From positions 1-47,153 of the forward strand of contig JADMIM010000019.1 of NCBI GenBank assembly GCA_015478585.1: DNA of 47,153 nt, read 5' to 3'. Source of the stretch: Thermaceae bacterium (GTDB taxonomy: Bacteria; Deinococcota; Deinococci; Deinococcales; Thermaceae). Shown here one piece after another: positions 32,223 through 40,340 of this stretch (within the stretch, counting starts at the first letter, position 1; the number at the start of each line of letters is the position of its first letter). Below the pieces are notes generated by a model. That model searched no databases, had not been told where the DNA came from, and saw only the letters and a program-made list of their open reading frames with translations. The position numbers and the translations under genes were made by a program.

Positions 32223-32893
32223 AGCTCGCGCAGCACGTATCCTGCCCCACGAATGGTCTGGATCAGCCGGGCCTCCCCAGCGGCCTCGAGCTTCTGCCGC
32301 AGTTGCTTGACATAGACTTCTACCACGTTGGCATCGCCAAAAAAGTCTGTTCCCCAGACCTTATCCAGCAGCAGTTGCTTGTTCATGACCCGCTCGGGAT
32401 TTTCCAGAAAAGTCTGCAACAAGCGAAACTCCAGGCTGGTCAGGATCACTTTGCGGCCACCGCGCTTAAGCGTGAAGCTCTCGACGTTCATCTCGAGGTC
32501 GGCAAAGTGCAAGACACTGGGGGCCTCGGCCTGGTGGCGGCGCAACAGGCTGCGCACCCGCGCCATCAGCACGTCAAAGCTGATGGGCTTGGTCACGTAA
32601 TCGTCGGCTCCGGTATTGAGACCCTTGACCTGGTCTTCGGGAGCATCGCGGGCAGTAAGCATGATGATGGGAAGTTTTTCATCAGCGGCACGAAAACGCC
32701 TCAAGACCTCGAGGCCATCAATACCCGGCATCATCACGTCCAGAATCACGATGTCGGGATAGCGGGCTCTGGCCTGGGTCAGCCCAGCCTCGCCGCTATC
32801 CGCCACATCTACGGCATAGCCTTCATACAAAAGTCCTCGTTTTAGAAAGCTAAGCACGCTGGAGTCGTCATCTATAACCAGGATGCGCTGCAT
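32207..32893 (-). CDS. OmpR/PhoB-type response regulator, orphan
   Basis: A 228-residue two-component transcription factor. The receiver domain has acidic residues D8-D10, phospho-acceptor D52 in VILDVMMPG, and the lysine in YVTKPIS. The winged-helix effector starts near residue 130, with VILTSLEFRLLQTFLENPERV, VVEVYVKQLRQKL and the IQTIRGAGYVL wing. GGGAGGTTT gives a strong ribosome site. No histidine kinase gene is adjacent, which is unusual. The last residues RFS and the TGA are encoded by the end of a dispersed repeat, so the C-terminus may have been reshaped by it. Confidence 0.93.
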   Translation of the reverse strand: MQRILVIDDDSSVLSFLKRGLLYEGYAVDVADSGEAGLTQARARYPDIVILDVMMPGIDGLEVLRRFRAADEKLPIIMLTARDAPEDQVKGLNTGADDYVTKPISFDVLMARVRSLLRRHQAEAPSVLHFADLEMNVESFTLKRGGRKVILTSLEFRLLQTFLENPERVMNKQLLLDKVWGTDFFGDANVVEVYVKQLRQKLEAAGEARLIQTIRGAGYVLRELERFS

Positions 32894-33251
32894 AAACCTC
32901 CCAAACCCTGAACAGTTTTGGTGATTAAGCTGAATAACGGCTGAGTATATCTAGAGCAGTTTTCATAAAGAATAGGGCGGTTCGCTCCGTTAGAAAGACC
33001 CCACCAAGCTCATTTTGCCGCCATGAGTAGCGGCAAAATGGTGCAAACCGCGATAAGCAAGAGCGGTTGGCAAAAGTAAGGGCACATCCCATCAAACCAA
33101 CGTCATCTCCAGGGTAGCTTATACAAAACTGCACAAGGGGCGTTCAGCGAACATTCAGCACAACCACAGTTCTTTTTCAGAGGCTATGCCTAATGTAGCT
33201 CTCGGAATGCGGATTCAACCGTAACCCCGAAGTCTTGACAAGGAGAAAGCC
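32894..33251. other. Divergent region between response regulator and YeaQ-like gene
   Basis: The 358 bases hold one full GCGGTTTTC-family repeat (32951-33055) and then about 190 bases without recognisable gene or RNA. CGTTCAGCGAACATTCAGC near 33145 contains a TTCAGC direct repeat spaced by a few bases that could be a response-regulator site; this is a guess. CTTGACAAGGAG just before the GTG at 33252 mainly serves as the ribosome-binding site. Confidence 0.45.
32951..33055. repeat. GCGGTTTTC-family palindromic repeat, full copy
   Basis: CTAGAGCAGTTTTCATAAAG at the left and AAACCGCGATA at the right are imperfect inverted ends. ATTTTGCCGC and GCGGCAAAAT form the internal hairpin with an eight-base loop (33012-33039). 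By eye roughly three quarters of positions match the copy at 30202 over its whole length. Confidence 0.8.
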
Positions 33252-33515
33252 GTGGACTGGATTGTTGCGATTTTAGTAGGTGCGCTTATCGGTTGGTTAA
33301 CCAGCTTGATGATGGGTACCGATGCCCGCCAGGGAGCCCTCGCCAACATCATCATCGGGATTGTCGGCTCGGCGCTAGGGCGCTGGCTATTTGCAGATGT
33401 GCTGCATATCGGAGGGGCAGCAGCTGCGGGCAGTTTCACCCTATTGGGCTTGCTGTGGGGGGTGCTGGGGGCTGTCGTGCTAATTTTTCTGTTGCGGGCA
33501 ATTCGGGTGCTGTAA
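33252..33515 (+). CDS. GlsB/YeaQ/YmgE family membrane protein
   Basis: An 87-residue protein of the so-called transglycosylase-associated family. Three hydrophobic segments are visible (residues 3-22, 29-47 and 60-85), with the family hallmark of glycine-rich helices (VGALIGWL, NIIIGIVGSALG). The actual function is unclear; homologues are stress-induced small membrane proteins. GTG start with AAGGAG nine bases upstream. The lipid kinase pseudogene follows 73 bases downstream. Confidence 0.88.
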   Translation: MDWIVAILVGALIGWLTSLMMGTDARQGALANIIIGIVGSALGRWLFADVLHIGGAAAAGSFTLLGLLWGVLGAVVLIFLLRAIRVL

Positions 33516-33588
33516 AAGCAGCTTTCTCAGAAATACAAAGGAGGGGTGCTCGAGTCTCAGGTTGGTCGGGGACACGGTAGCATCGAGT

Positions 33589-34519
33589 ATGCGCGCGACT
33601 TTGATTCATAACCCCAAAGCAGGCGGGGCCAATACCCAGAGCACCAACGATCTGCTGCTCACCTTGAAAGCGGCGGGCTACGAAGCCTGGTATTCCCCTA
33701 CTGAAAAACCCGAACCTCGACATGGTGCTGGCCTCAGCTACCGATCTTGTGGTCGCTGCTGGAGGGGATGGCACGGTGCGGGCGGTGGCCCAACGTATCG
33801 CTGGTCGGGGCCTTCCCCTGGCAGTAGTACCCCTGGGCACGGCCAACAACGTAGCCGGTGCGCTGGGATTATTGGGCCAGCCGCCGCAGAAAATCCTCGA
33901 GGGTCTAGCACAGCCCCACAAAACCCGCATGGACGCAGGCCGAGTCAAGGCCCCTTGGGGAGAGGATTTTTTCCTCGAGGCCGCAGGTGGTGGCCTTTTT
34001 GCCTCGGGCTTGCAGGCTTACGATCCTGAGGGCGAAAAAAGCATCCTGCGGGGCATTCAGGCGGGTTTACAGACTGTCACCGGCTTTCAAGCTCAGACTT
34101 GGCGGATGTGGTTGGATGGCCAGGCCCTCGAGAAGTCGCTGCTGCTGCTCGAGGTGATGAACACCCCGGCCCTCTCCCACCGGGTTCGCTTGGCTCCCCA
34201 GGCCGACCCCAGCGATGGACTGCTGGACGTGGTCACGGTGGCCGATACCGCACGGGTGAACGTAATGGGCTATATTGCTGGTCTGCTGCAAGAAAAACTG
34301 GAAGACCTGCCCAACGTAACCATCCGGCGTTGCAAAACCGTGTGCCTGGAGTGGGACGGCTCACCCTTCCACCTCGATGCCGAGATACATGCTCACGACC
34401 AGTCCGGTCAGATTGCGATTGAAATCTGGCCTGGAGCACTTGAAATCTGGCTACCCACATTGGCGCAAGAGACCAAGTCTGACTTTCAGGCTCGGCTACA
34501 AACTGCAACCGAAGAGTAG
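33589..34519 (+). pseudogene. Diacylglycerol/lipid kinase, interrupted by a +1 frameshift
   Basis: Two adjacent frames together spell one DAGK-family kinase of about 310 residues. The first (ATG 33589) gives MRATLIHNPKAGG, the start of the catalytic domain. The second contains VVAAGGDGTVRAVAQRI, the nucleotide loop, LPLAVVPLGTANNVAGALG and, near the end, a typical IEIWPGAL strand. The break is at AAAAA (33704-33708): removing one A joins them smoothly as TENPNLDMVLA. The gene is therefore broken, misread by one base, or rescued by slippage. As written, translation would end near 34029 after a nonsense tail, or could restart at ATG 33722 without the phosphate-binding N-terminus. Confidence 0.85.
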
Positions 34520-34567
34520 AACAATACAGATTGGTTTTTCCTCTACGCTCCTGACTAAAAAGCAGCC

Positions 34568-35323
34568 ATGCAAGCGCCTAGGCCCGACCCCGCAGAAGCC
34601 CCTCGAGAAGTCGCCCAGTCCGGGGCTACCCCCACTCTGGCAGAGATGATGCGCATAGACCTACACTGCCATAGCGAAGCCTCCCACGACTCCCGTACCC
34701 CCCTGTCGAGCTTTGTCCAGCGCTGCAAAACCAGGGGTATCAGTGTGCAAGCCATCACCGATCACAACCAGGTGTGGGGGGCCAAAAAACTACAAGAGAT
34801 ATGCCAGGGAACGGGGCTGACGGTAATTGTCGGCGAAGAAATCTCTAGCAGTGAGGGTGAGTTGATTGGCCTGTTCTTAGAAGAGAAAATCCCCGCCGGG
34901 CTGAGCGCCAAAGAGACCATAGCCCATATAAAAGCGCAGGGTGGGCTGGTGCTGCTGCCGCATGGCTTCGACCCCCTCAAGCGCTGGCGGCTGCGACCCC
35001 AAGTGCTGGAGCACCTGAGCAGCCACATAGACATTGTCGAGACCTTCAACGCTCGCATCTCCCGACCGCATTGGAACCGTGTTGCTATGCGTTGGGCTGA
35101 CCAGCATCAGTTGCCCCAAAGCGCGGGCTCTGATGCCCATACACTGGCCCAGGTGGGGGATGCCTGGGTGCAGACCCCACAAAGGCCGATCAACGGGCCA
35201 GAGGATTTGCTCGAGGCCCTCCGCGCGGGTACGGTGATGGGCCGGTGGACGCATCCGGTTGTGGCCTTCGCCTATAAGATATGGGACTTCGCCCACCGCG
35301 CGACAACTCTGCCGCCAACCTGA
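34568..35323 (+). CDS. PHP-domain phosphoesterase
   Basis: A 251-residue metal-dependent phosphoesterase of the PHP family. IDLHCHSEASHDS at about 30-42 is motif I. ITDHNQVWGAKKL supplies the second histidine and aspartate, VGEEISS the third motif, and AGSDAHTLAQVG the fourth. All metal ligands look present. Relatives include histidinol-phosphate phosphatase and TrpH/YciV-like nucleases; the short form here is most like the latter. The 25 residues before the domain are Pro/Ala-rich and poorly supported, so translation may start at ATG 34646 or 34649 instead. Confidence 0.85.
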   Translation: MQAPRPDPAEAPREVAQSGATPTLAEMMRIDLHCHSEASHDSRTPLSSFVQRCKTRGISVQAITDHNQVWGAKKLQEICQGTGLTVIVGEEISSSEGELIGLFLEEKIPAGLSAKETIAHIKAQGGLVLLPHGFDPLKRWRLRPQVLEHLSSHIDIVETFNARISRPHWNRVAMRWADQHQLPQSAGSDAHTLAQVGDAWVQTPQRPINGPEDLLEALRAGTVMGRWTHPVVAFAYKIWDFAHRATTLPPT

Positions 35324-35326
35324 GCG

Positions 35327-35376
35327 ATGCCGGTACTCCAGTGAAGGGCCATGGGCCCCCGGCAATGCCGGTACTC
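35327..35376. repeat. 12-bp direct repeat ATGCCGGTACTC, period 38
   Basis: Two identical copies at 35327-35338 and 35365-35376, separated by a GGGCCATGGGCCC-like palindromic core. They lie just after the PHP stop in the 163-base gap before the tRNA gene. Purpose unknown; no gene is visible here. Confidence 0.5.
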
Positions 35377-35453
35377 AAGGAGCGTATCATCCCGCACCAG
35401 TCGTAATTCTATGTACGGGATGTTCCTGGAAATCGCTTTGTGTAAGCTATACG

Positions 35454-35482
35454 AAAACCTGGGGTATATAGCCCCAGGTTTT
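35454..35482 (-). terminator. Rho-independent terminator of tRNA-Asn
   Basis: AAAACCTGGGG and CCCCAGGTTTT form a perfect 11-bp stem around a seven-base TATATAG loop, with the T-rich arm on the downstream side in either direction. It begins five bases past the tRNA 3' end on the minus strand and could also stop the PHP transcript coming from the other side. Confidence 0.85.
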
Positions 35483-35486
35483 CTCT

Positions 35487-35562
35487 TGGCTCCGCGGGTA
35501 GGACTCGAACCTACGACCATCCGATTAACAGTCGGACGCTCTACCAACTGAGCTACCGCGGA
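35487..35562 (-). tRNA. tRNA-Asn (anticodon GTT)
   Basis: A 76-base cloverleaf including an encoded CCA. The acceptor arms TCCGCGG and CCGCGGA pair perfectly with G as discriminator. The D arm is GCTCAGTTGGTAGAGC, and the anticodon loop CTGTTAA is flanked by TCCGA/TCGGA. The T arm contains GGTTCGAGTCC. GTT at positions 34-36 decodes AAC/AAU. Confidence 0.97.
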
Positions 35563-35588
35563 ACGTAGCCCGCTCGAGAGCGAAAGCC

Positions 35589-35617
35589 AATATAGCAGAG
35601 CTTTCCACACATTACAA
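35589..35617 (-). promoter_or_regulatory. Promoter of tRNA-Asn
   Basis: On the minus strand TTGTAA (35612-35617) and TATATT (35589-35594) are exactly 17 bases apart. Transcription would begin about 20 bases before the mature tRNA. It lies back to back with the dnaB promoter. Confidence 0.75.
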
Positions 35618-35618
35618 G

Positions 35619-35647
35619 TTCACACCAACCGGAGAACTGGGTAGACT
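35619..35647 (+). promoter_or_regulatory. Promoter of dnaB
   Basis: TTCACA (35619-35624) and TAGACT (35642-35647) with a 17-base spacer. Predicted start near 35654, leaving a 21-base leader that contains the GGGGTG ribosome site. Its -35 is one base from that of the divergent tRNA promoter, so the two polymerases should compete. Confidence 0.7.
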
Positions 35648-35674
35648 ATTGAGCACTAACTCGGGGTGAACGCA

Positions 35675-37027
35675 ATGGCAGCAACCCAAATTGAAGGCCG
35701 TATCCCACCGCATAACCTCGATGCCGAAGCCAGCGTGCTGGGCTCGATACTGCTCGATAGTGAAGTACTGGACAGGCTCGAGGGCGCTCTGGCTCCTGAA
35801 GCTTTTTACAAGGAGTCGCACCGCAAAATTTGGACGGCCATGAGCCTGCTGCGCCAGAGGCGCGACCCGGTAGATTTGGTCACGCTCTCAGAGGAACTGC
35901 GGCAGAAGGGGGAACTCGAGGAAGTCGGTGGATACACCTATCTGGTGGGCCTTTCCGAAGCTACCCCTACCGCCGCCTATGCCGAGTATTACGGGCGTAT
36001 CGTGGCCGAGAAGTGGACGCTGCGCAAGCTGATTGGGGCCACTGGCGAGGCCATGCGCATGGCCTACGACGAGGTGGGAAGCCTCGAGGACATCCTCGAC
36101 AGCGCTGGACGAATGGTGCTGGAAATCTCGACCCAGGGGGCTAAATCCGAGTTTCAGGCCATGCGCGAGCTGGTTCACGAGACCTTCGAGCACATCGAAT
36201 GGCTACACGAGAACAAGGGCCAGCCGGATGGGGTGCGCAGTGGCTTCCGCGAGTTGGATAGCATGATCGGGGGCCTCACGGCAGGCTCGCTGAATATTAT
36301 TGCCGCACGCCCTTCGATGGGGAAAACCGCCTTTGCCCTGACCATCGCGCAAAACGTGGCCCTGCGGGAAAGTCTAGCAACGGCGATTTTCTCGCTCGAG
36401 ATGCCCGCCATCCAGCTTGTCACCCGAATGCTTTGCTCGGAGGCCAGAGTAGACATGAATCGGCTGCGCCAGGGCTCACTGATAGACCGTGATTTCTCCC
36501 GCCTGGCTGATGTTGCAGGCCGCTTGGCCGAGGCTCCGATCCTGATTGACGACACCTCTGACATGACCCTGATGGAACTGCGGGCCAGAGCCCGCCGCTT
36601 GCACAGCCAGCACAAGCTAGGGCTGGTGGTGATTGACTATTTGCAGCTCATGTCAGGGCCCAGCACCAGCAAAAACGGCGGGGAGAACCGCCAGCAGGAA
36701 ATCGCCCAGATTTCGCGCGGACTGAAGGGTTTAGCCAGAGAGCTGAACGTGCCGGTGGTGGCGCTATCGCAGCTCTCGAGGGCGGTGGAGGCTCGCCCCA
36801 ACAAGCGCCCTATGCTCTCCGACCTAAGAGAGTCGGGTTCTATCGAGCAGGACGCGGATTTGGTGATGTTCATCTACCGCGATGACTACTACAATCCCCA
36901 CTCGGAGAAAGCGGGTGTAGCCGAAATCATCGTGGGCAAACAGCGCAACGGCCCCACCGGAACCGCCGAGCTGCAATTCCACGCCCAGCACGTGCGCTTC
37001 AACGATTTAGCAAAGGACGAGATATAG
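35675..37027 (+). CDS. dnaB: Replicative DNA helicase
   Basis: A 450-residue hexameric helicase that unwinds DNA at the replication fork. The N-terminal domain (IPPHNLDAEASVLGSILLD) spans about 1-150 and the RecA-like motor follows. Walker A ARPSMGKT is at 211-218, and Walker B is LVVIDYLQLM. Further motifs visible are LSQLSRAVEARPNKRP and the arginine-containing GKQRNGPTG. No intein is present. ATG 35675 is chosen over GTG 35666 because GGGGTG then sits at the proper six-base spacing. The TAG stop is the first part of a TAGAGCGGTTTTC repeat end. Confidence 0.96.
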   Translation: MAATQIEGRIPPHNLDAEASVLGSILLDSEVLDRLEGALAPEAFYKESHRKIWTAMSLLRQRRDPVDLVTLSEELRQKGELEEVGGYTYLVGLSEATPTAAYAEYYGRIVAEKWTLRKLIGATGEAMRMAYDEVGSLEDILDSAGRMVLEISTQGAKSEFQAMRELVHETFEHIEWLHENKGQPDGVRSGFRELDSMIGGLTAGSLNIIAARPSMGKTAFALTIAQNVALRESLATAIFSLEMPAIQLVTRMLCSEARVDMNRLRQGSLIDRDFSRLADVAGRLAEAPILIDDTSDMTLMELRARARRLHSQHKLGLVVIDYLQLMSGPSTSKNGGENRQQEIAQISRGLKGLARELNVPVVALSQLSRAVEARPNKRPMLSDLRESGSIEQDADLVMFIYRDDYYNPHSEKAGVAEIIVGKQRNGPTGTAELQFHAQHVRFNDLAKDEI

Positions 37028-37305
37028 AGCGGTTTTCATGAAGAAGCGTCCATTATCCTCGAGGTTTTTGTGTTAGGGATGCTTATAAGTACCCCCAAAT
37101 CTGACTAGCGCTATATCCGCAGTTCAATGACTTGGTAAAGGCCCGTTCCTGAAAGCGCGAGCGTCAGATTCGGGGAACCCCCTAAAGCGCAAATCTATGG
37201 TGGAGATGCTTAACAAGCTCGTCGTGGAACCCTCCTGTTCCCTTCAGTCGGGGTGAATTCTTTTTACTCCTGCACACCTTCAGACTGCGCCCAGTAGCCG
37301 TCCCC
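37025..37305. other. Convergent gap after dnaB: repeat end and an inverted repeat
   Basis: TAGAGCGGTTTTCATGAAGAA at 37025-37045 is a lone family end overlapping the dnaB stop. Further on, CCCCAAATCTGAC (37093-37105) and GTCAGATTCGGGG (37163-37175) pair at 12 of 13 positions across 57 bases. No T-run follows, so it is not a standard terminator. No gene is visible up to the rhamnosidase stop at 37306. Confidence 0.5.
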
Positions 37306-40161
37306 TCACACCCTCTCCCCAAGGGCTTGGAAAACCCGCTCCAAAGCCGCCCGTAGCTCATTCGGGCGCGGCAAAATCGAGACCGCGTCATAGAGTCTGC
37401 GGTTCATCGCGCCCTTCAGAATGGCTTCACGCAGGTGGGCTGCTTTGGGGGCATGCTCCCGCATTACTGTCTCTACCAGCGCGAAGGCCTTTTCGTCGTC
37501 CACCACCTCGCTCAACAGGCTCTCGAGCGAAAGCGGCTTGGTACGGCCCTCATTCGAGTGCTCAAGCACCCAGCGATAGCTTCCCGAGCCCACCTCAAAC
37601 ATCTCCTGGCTCCCTGGAAGTCGCACCTGCGCGGTGGTGTTGGGGGGAACGGTGAGGTTTAGCTCGAGCTGACCCCCCTCGAGTTTCCACCTGACCTCAG
37701 CAAGACCATAAGGAGTCTTGTGACGGGCACCGGCATGGCTCAACCCACCCCCGATGTTGGGAGCAATCTGGAGTCGGCGATAACCCGGCTCCGATGGGGC
37801 CAGACCAGCCACCGAGCGGTGCAGCCAATCGGCCACCGCGCCGAGGGCATAGTGGTTAAAGGAAGTCATCTCTCCAGGGTTGATCGAGCCATCCGGCAAC
37901 ATGCTGTCCCAGCGCTCCCAAACCGTGGTGGCCCCCATCGTGACCGGATATAGCCAGGAGGGGCACTCGGTCTGGGTCAAGAGGCGGAAGGCCGCTTGTG
38001 GAGCCCCGATATGGCACAGCGCATCGCAGATTAAAGGGGTTCCCACAAAGCCGGTGCTGATGTGATAGCCGCTCTCGCGCACCAATGCCAACAAGCGCTC
38101 ACCCGCGTGTTGGCGCTGGGCAGGTTGCAAGAGGGCAAACTCGAGCGCCAGTGCATACGCGGTTGGCGCATCGCTCATCATGCGCCCGTTAGGTGTGACG
38201 TATTCGCGGGCAAAGGCGGTGCGAACCTCGTCGGCCAGGGCGAGATATTTGGTTTCATCCTGGCTGTAGCCCAGCACCCCAGCGGCTTTGCCCAACAGCT
38301 CAGCCGAGTGCGCAAAATAAGCCGTTGCCACTATGGCCGGATGGGTTTTGGCAGCACCGGGTCGGTCAGGCGGTGCGGTAGGGTCTAGCCAGTCGCCAAA
38401 CTGCATTCCTGTGTCCCATAAGCGGTGCTCTCCGGTCAGCCGAGCCAGGTAATCTACCCAGGCTTTCATGCTCTGGTACTGAGCTGCCAAGATTCCCTCG
38501 TCCTTGTAGCGCTCATACAGAACCCAGGGCACCACGGTAGCCGCATCGCTCCAAGCGGCGGACGGCACGTGCCCAGTAGGTAGCACGTTGGGCACGATGA
38601 AGGGCACGATGCCCTCGGTGTTCTGCTCGGCAACCAGGTCGGCCAGCCAGGAGGCCAGGAACCCGGCACAGTCGTAGAGAAACGTGGCTGTAGGCGCGAA
38701 GACTTGAATGTCTCCGGTCCATCCTAGCCGCTCGTCGCGCTGGGGACAGTCGGTGGGAATGTCCAGAAAGTTGCCGCGCATTCCCCACACCACATTCTGG
38801 TGCAGTTGGTTAATCAGGGGGTCGGAGCACTCGAACCAGCCGGTGCGCTCGAGGTCGGAGTGAATAACAACGGCCTCGAGGTCTTCCTGGCTGAGTTCAC
38901 CCGGCCAGTTCTCGACCTCAGCGTAGCGAAAGCCGTGGAAAGTGAAGCGCGGCTCCCAGGTTTCTAGCCCATCCCCTCGTAAGGTGTAGCGGTCGGTAGC
39001 GCTAGCGTGGCGCAGAGGCCGCGTACCAAGTTCGCCGTTCTCCAACACTTCAGCGTGGCGCAGGGTCACGCTGTGGCCCGCCTGGCCCCGCACCCTGATG
39101 CGCAAACGCCCCACCAGGTTCTGACCGAAATCCACCAAGGTCTTTCTTGAGGGGGATCGAAAAATCTTGGTCGGATGGATGGTCTCAGTGTGGCGCACCG
39201 GTGGCCCCACAGGTGCCAAGAGGGTGGCCAAGTCTCGCTCCACCAACATCACCGAAGACCAGACCGTGTCGTCAAAACCAGGCTCGACCCAACCGGGCTG
39301 CTCGAGCCGGGCATCGTAGGTTTCGCCCTCGTAGATGCCGCTGGATAGGATGGGGCTGGGGTGGGCTTTCCACTGCTTATGGGTGGTGATGATTTGAGTC
39401 GAGCCATCCTGATACTCGACCTCGAGCTGGGTCAACAAGGCCAGCTTGTCACCGTAGAGGTTGCGCTGCCCACCGCCAAACCCCAAGCGCCCGCGATACC
39501 AGCCATCCCCAAGCAAGGCCCCGATAGCGTTATGCCCTGGGTGCAGCAAGTCGGTCACGTCGAAGGTTTGATAGCGCAGACGATGGGAATAGCTCGTCCA
39601 ACCTGGAGCCAGCACATGATCGCCGACGACCTTGCCGTTGAGATACGGCTCATACACTCCCAAAGCGCTCATGTACAGGCGGGCTTTTTTGACCGCTCCA
39701 GCCAGAACAAACTCGTGGCGAAGATAAGGGCTGGATTCGGGCTGGCTGGAGTCTTCAGGCCAGGCCGGGCCGACGAACTGTGCTTGCCAATCGGCAAACT
39801 CGAGCAGACCCGCCTCTACTACTAAAGGCATACTCCAGTCCGACACAGACCCGTCCTGGCCCCAGACCCGCACCCGCAGCCGCACTCGCTCTCGAGAGCG
39901 TAGCGGCGCGAAGGGCCAGGGTTGCAATACCGACTGCGTGGAGTCCATCCGCTCGCTGGTGTAGCTTCCATCAGCTCTGGAGACCTCAATTTCGTAGGCT
40001 GCTTGCTGCCAGTTTTGTAGGTCGGTTTGCACGATCCAAGAGAGCCGGGGAGTGCGCTCACCGATGCCTAGATACTCACGGTGATGCTCTAAGGAAAGCT
40101 CAGCAACAGATACAGCTTGAGTTGGGTTGGTCTCGAGGTCTTGAACTTGATCGGGTTTCAT
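37306..40161 (-). CDS. GH78 alpha-L-rhamnosidase
   Basis: A 951-residue glycoside hydrolase releasing terminal alpha-L-rhamnose. N-terminal beta domains (to about 390) include RLSWIVQT near the start and the lectin-like YMSALGVYEPYLNGKVVGDHVLAPGWTSY region, here quoted in part. The (alpha/alpha)6 catalytic barrel carries the signature CPQRDERLGWTGD, with acidic catalytic residues, and later TVWERWDS and FNHYALGAV. The C-terminal 90 residues after the beta-sandwich are an extra helical region not usual in the family. No signal peptide is present, so it acts on imported rhamnosides. AAAGGA precedes the ATG. It is the last gene of the ROK-controlled operon. Confidence 0.93.
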   Translation of the reverse strand: MKPDQVQDLETNPTQAVSVAELSLEHHREYLGIGERTPRLSWIVQTDLQNWQQAAYEIEVSRADGSYTSERMDSTQSVLQPWPFAPLRSRERVRLRVRVWGQDGSVSDWSMPLVVEAGLLEFADWQAQFVGPAWPEDSSQPESSPYLRHEFVLAGAVKKARLYMSALGVYEPYLNGKVVGDHVLAPGWTSYSHRLRYQTFDVTDLLHPGHNAIGALLGDGWYRGRLGFGGGQRNLYGDKLALLTQLEVEYQDGSTQIITTHKQWKAHPSPILSSGIYEGETYDARLEQPGWVEPGFDDTVWSSVMLVERDLATLLAPVGPPVRHTETIHPTKIFRSPSRKTLVDFGQNLVGRLRIRVRGQAGHSVTLRHAEVLENGELGTRPLRHASATDRYTLRGDGLETWEPRFTFHGFRYAEVENWPGELSQEDLEAVVIHSDLERTGWFECSDPLINQLHQNVVWGMRGNFLDIPTDCPQRDERLGWTGDIQVFAPTATFLYDCAGFLASWLADLVAEQNTEGIVPFIVPNVLPTGHVPSAAWSDAATVVPWVLYERYKDEGILAAQYQSMKAWVDYLARLTGEHRLWDTGMQFGDWLDPTAPPDRPGAAKTHPAIVATAYFAHSAELLGKAAGVLGYSQDETKYLALADEVRTAFAREYVTPNGRMMSDAPTAYALALEFALLQPAQRQHAGERLLALVRESGYHISTGFVGTPLICDALCHIGAPQAAFRLLTQTECPSWLYPVTMGATTVWERWDSMLPDGSINPGEMTSFNHYALGAVADWLHRSVAGLAPSEPGYRRLQIAPNIGGGLSHAGARHKTPYGLAEVRWKLEGGQLELNLTVPPNTTAQVRLPGSQEMFEVGSGSYRWVLEHSNEGRTKPLSLESLLSEVVDDEKAFALVETVMREHAPKAAHLREAILKGAMNRRLYDAVSILPRPNELRAALERVFQALGERV

Positions 40162-40340
40162 TCAAATTCCTTTTATGAAGCTGTGGTCGGCTCGGGACGT
40201 GTGAATTGTGCGGGGGTTTTGGGTCTGCGGCTACAGATATTCGCCCAAAGTTCTCACCCTCGGTTTGATGCGCTCGCGCACCTTACAGCTTTTCTCTCGA
40301 CCAAGCACTTGGGCCATGACCCCTGACTCTCGACAGTCGT

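Noticed and set aside
35487-35562. tRNA-Asn as an integration site for a genomic island
   Set aside because: No duplicate of the tRNA 3' end, integrase or phage gene is visible in the window.
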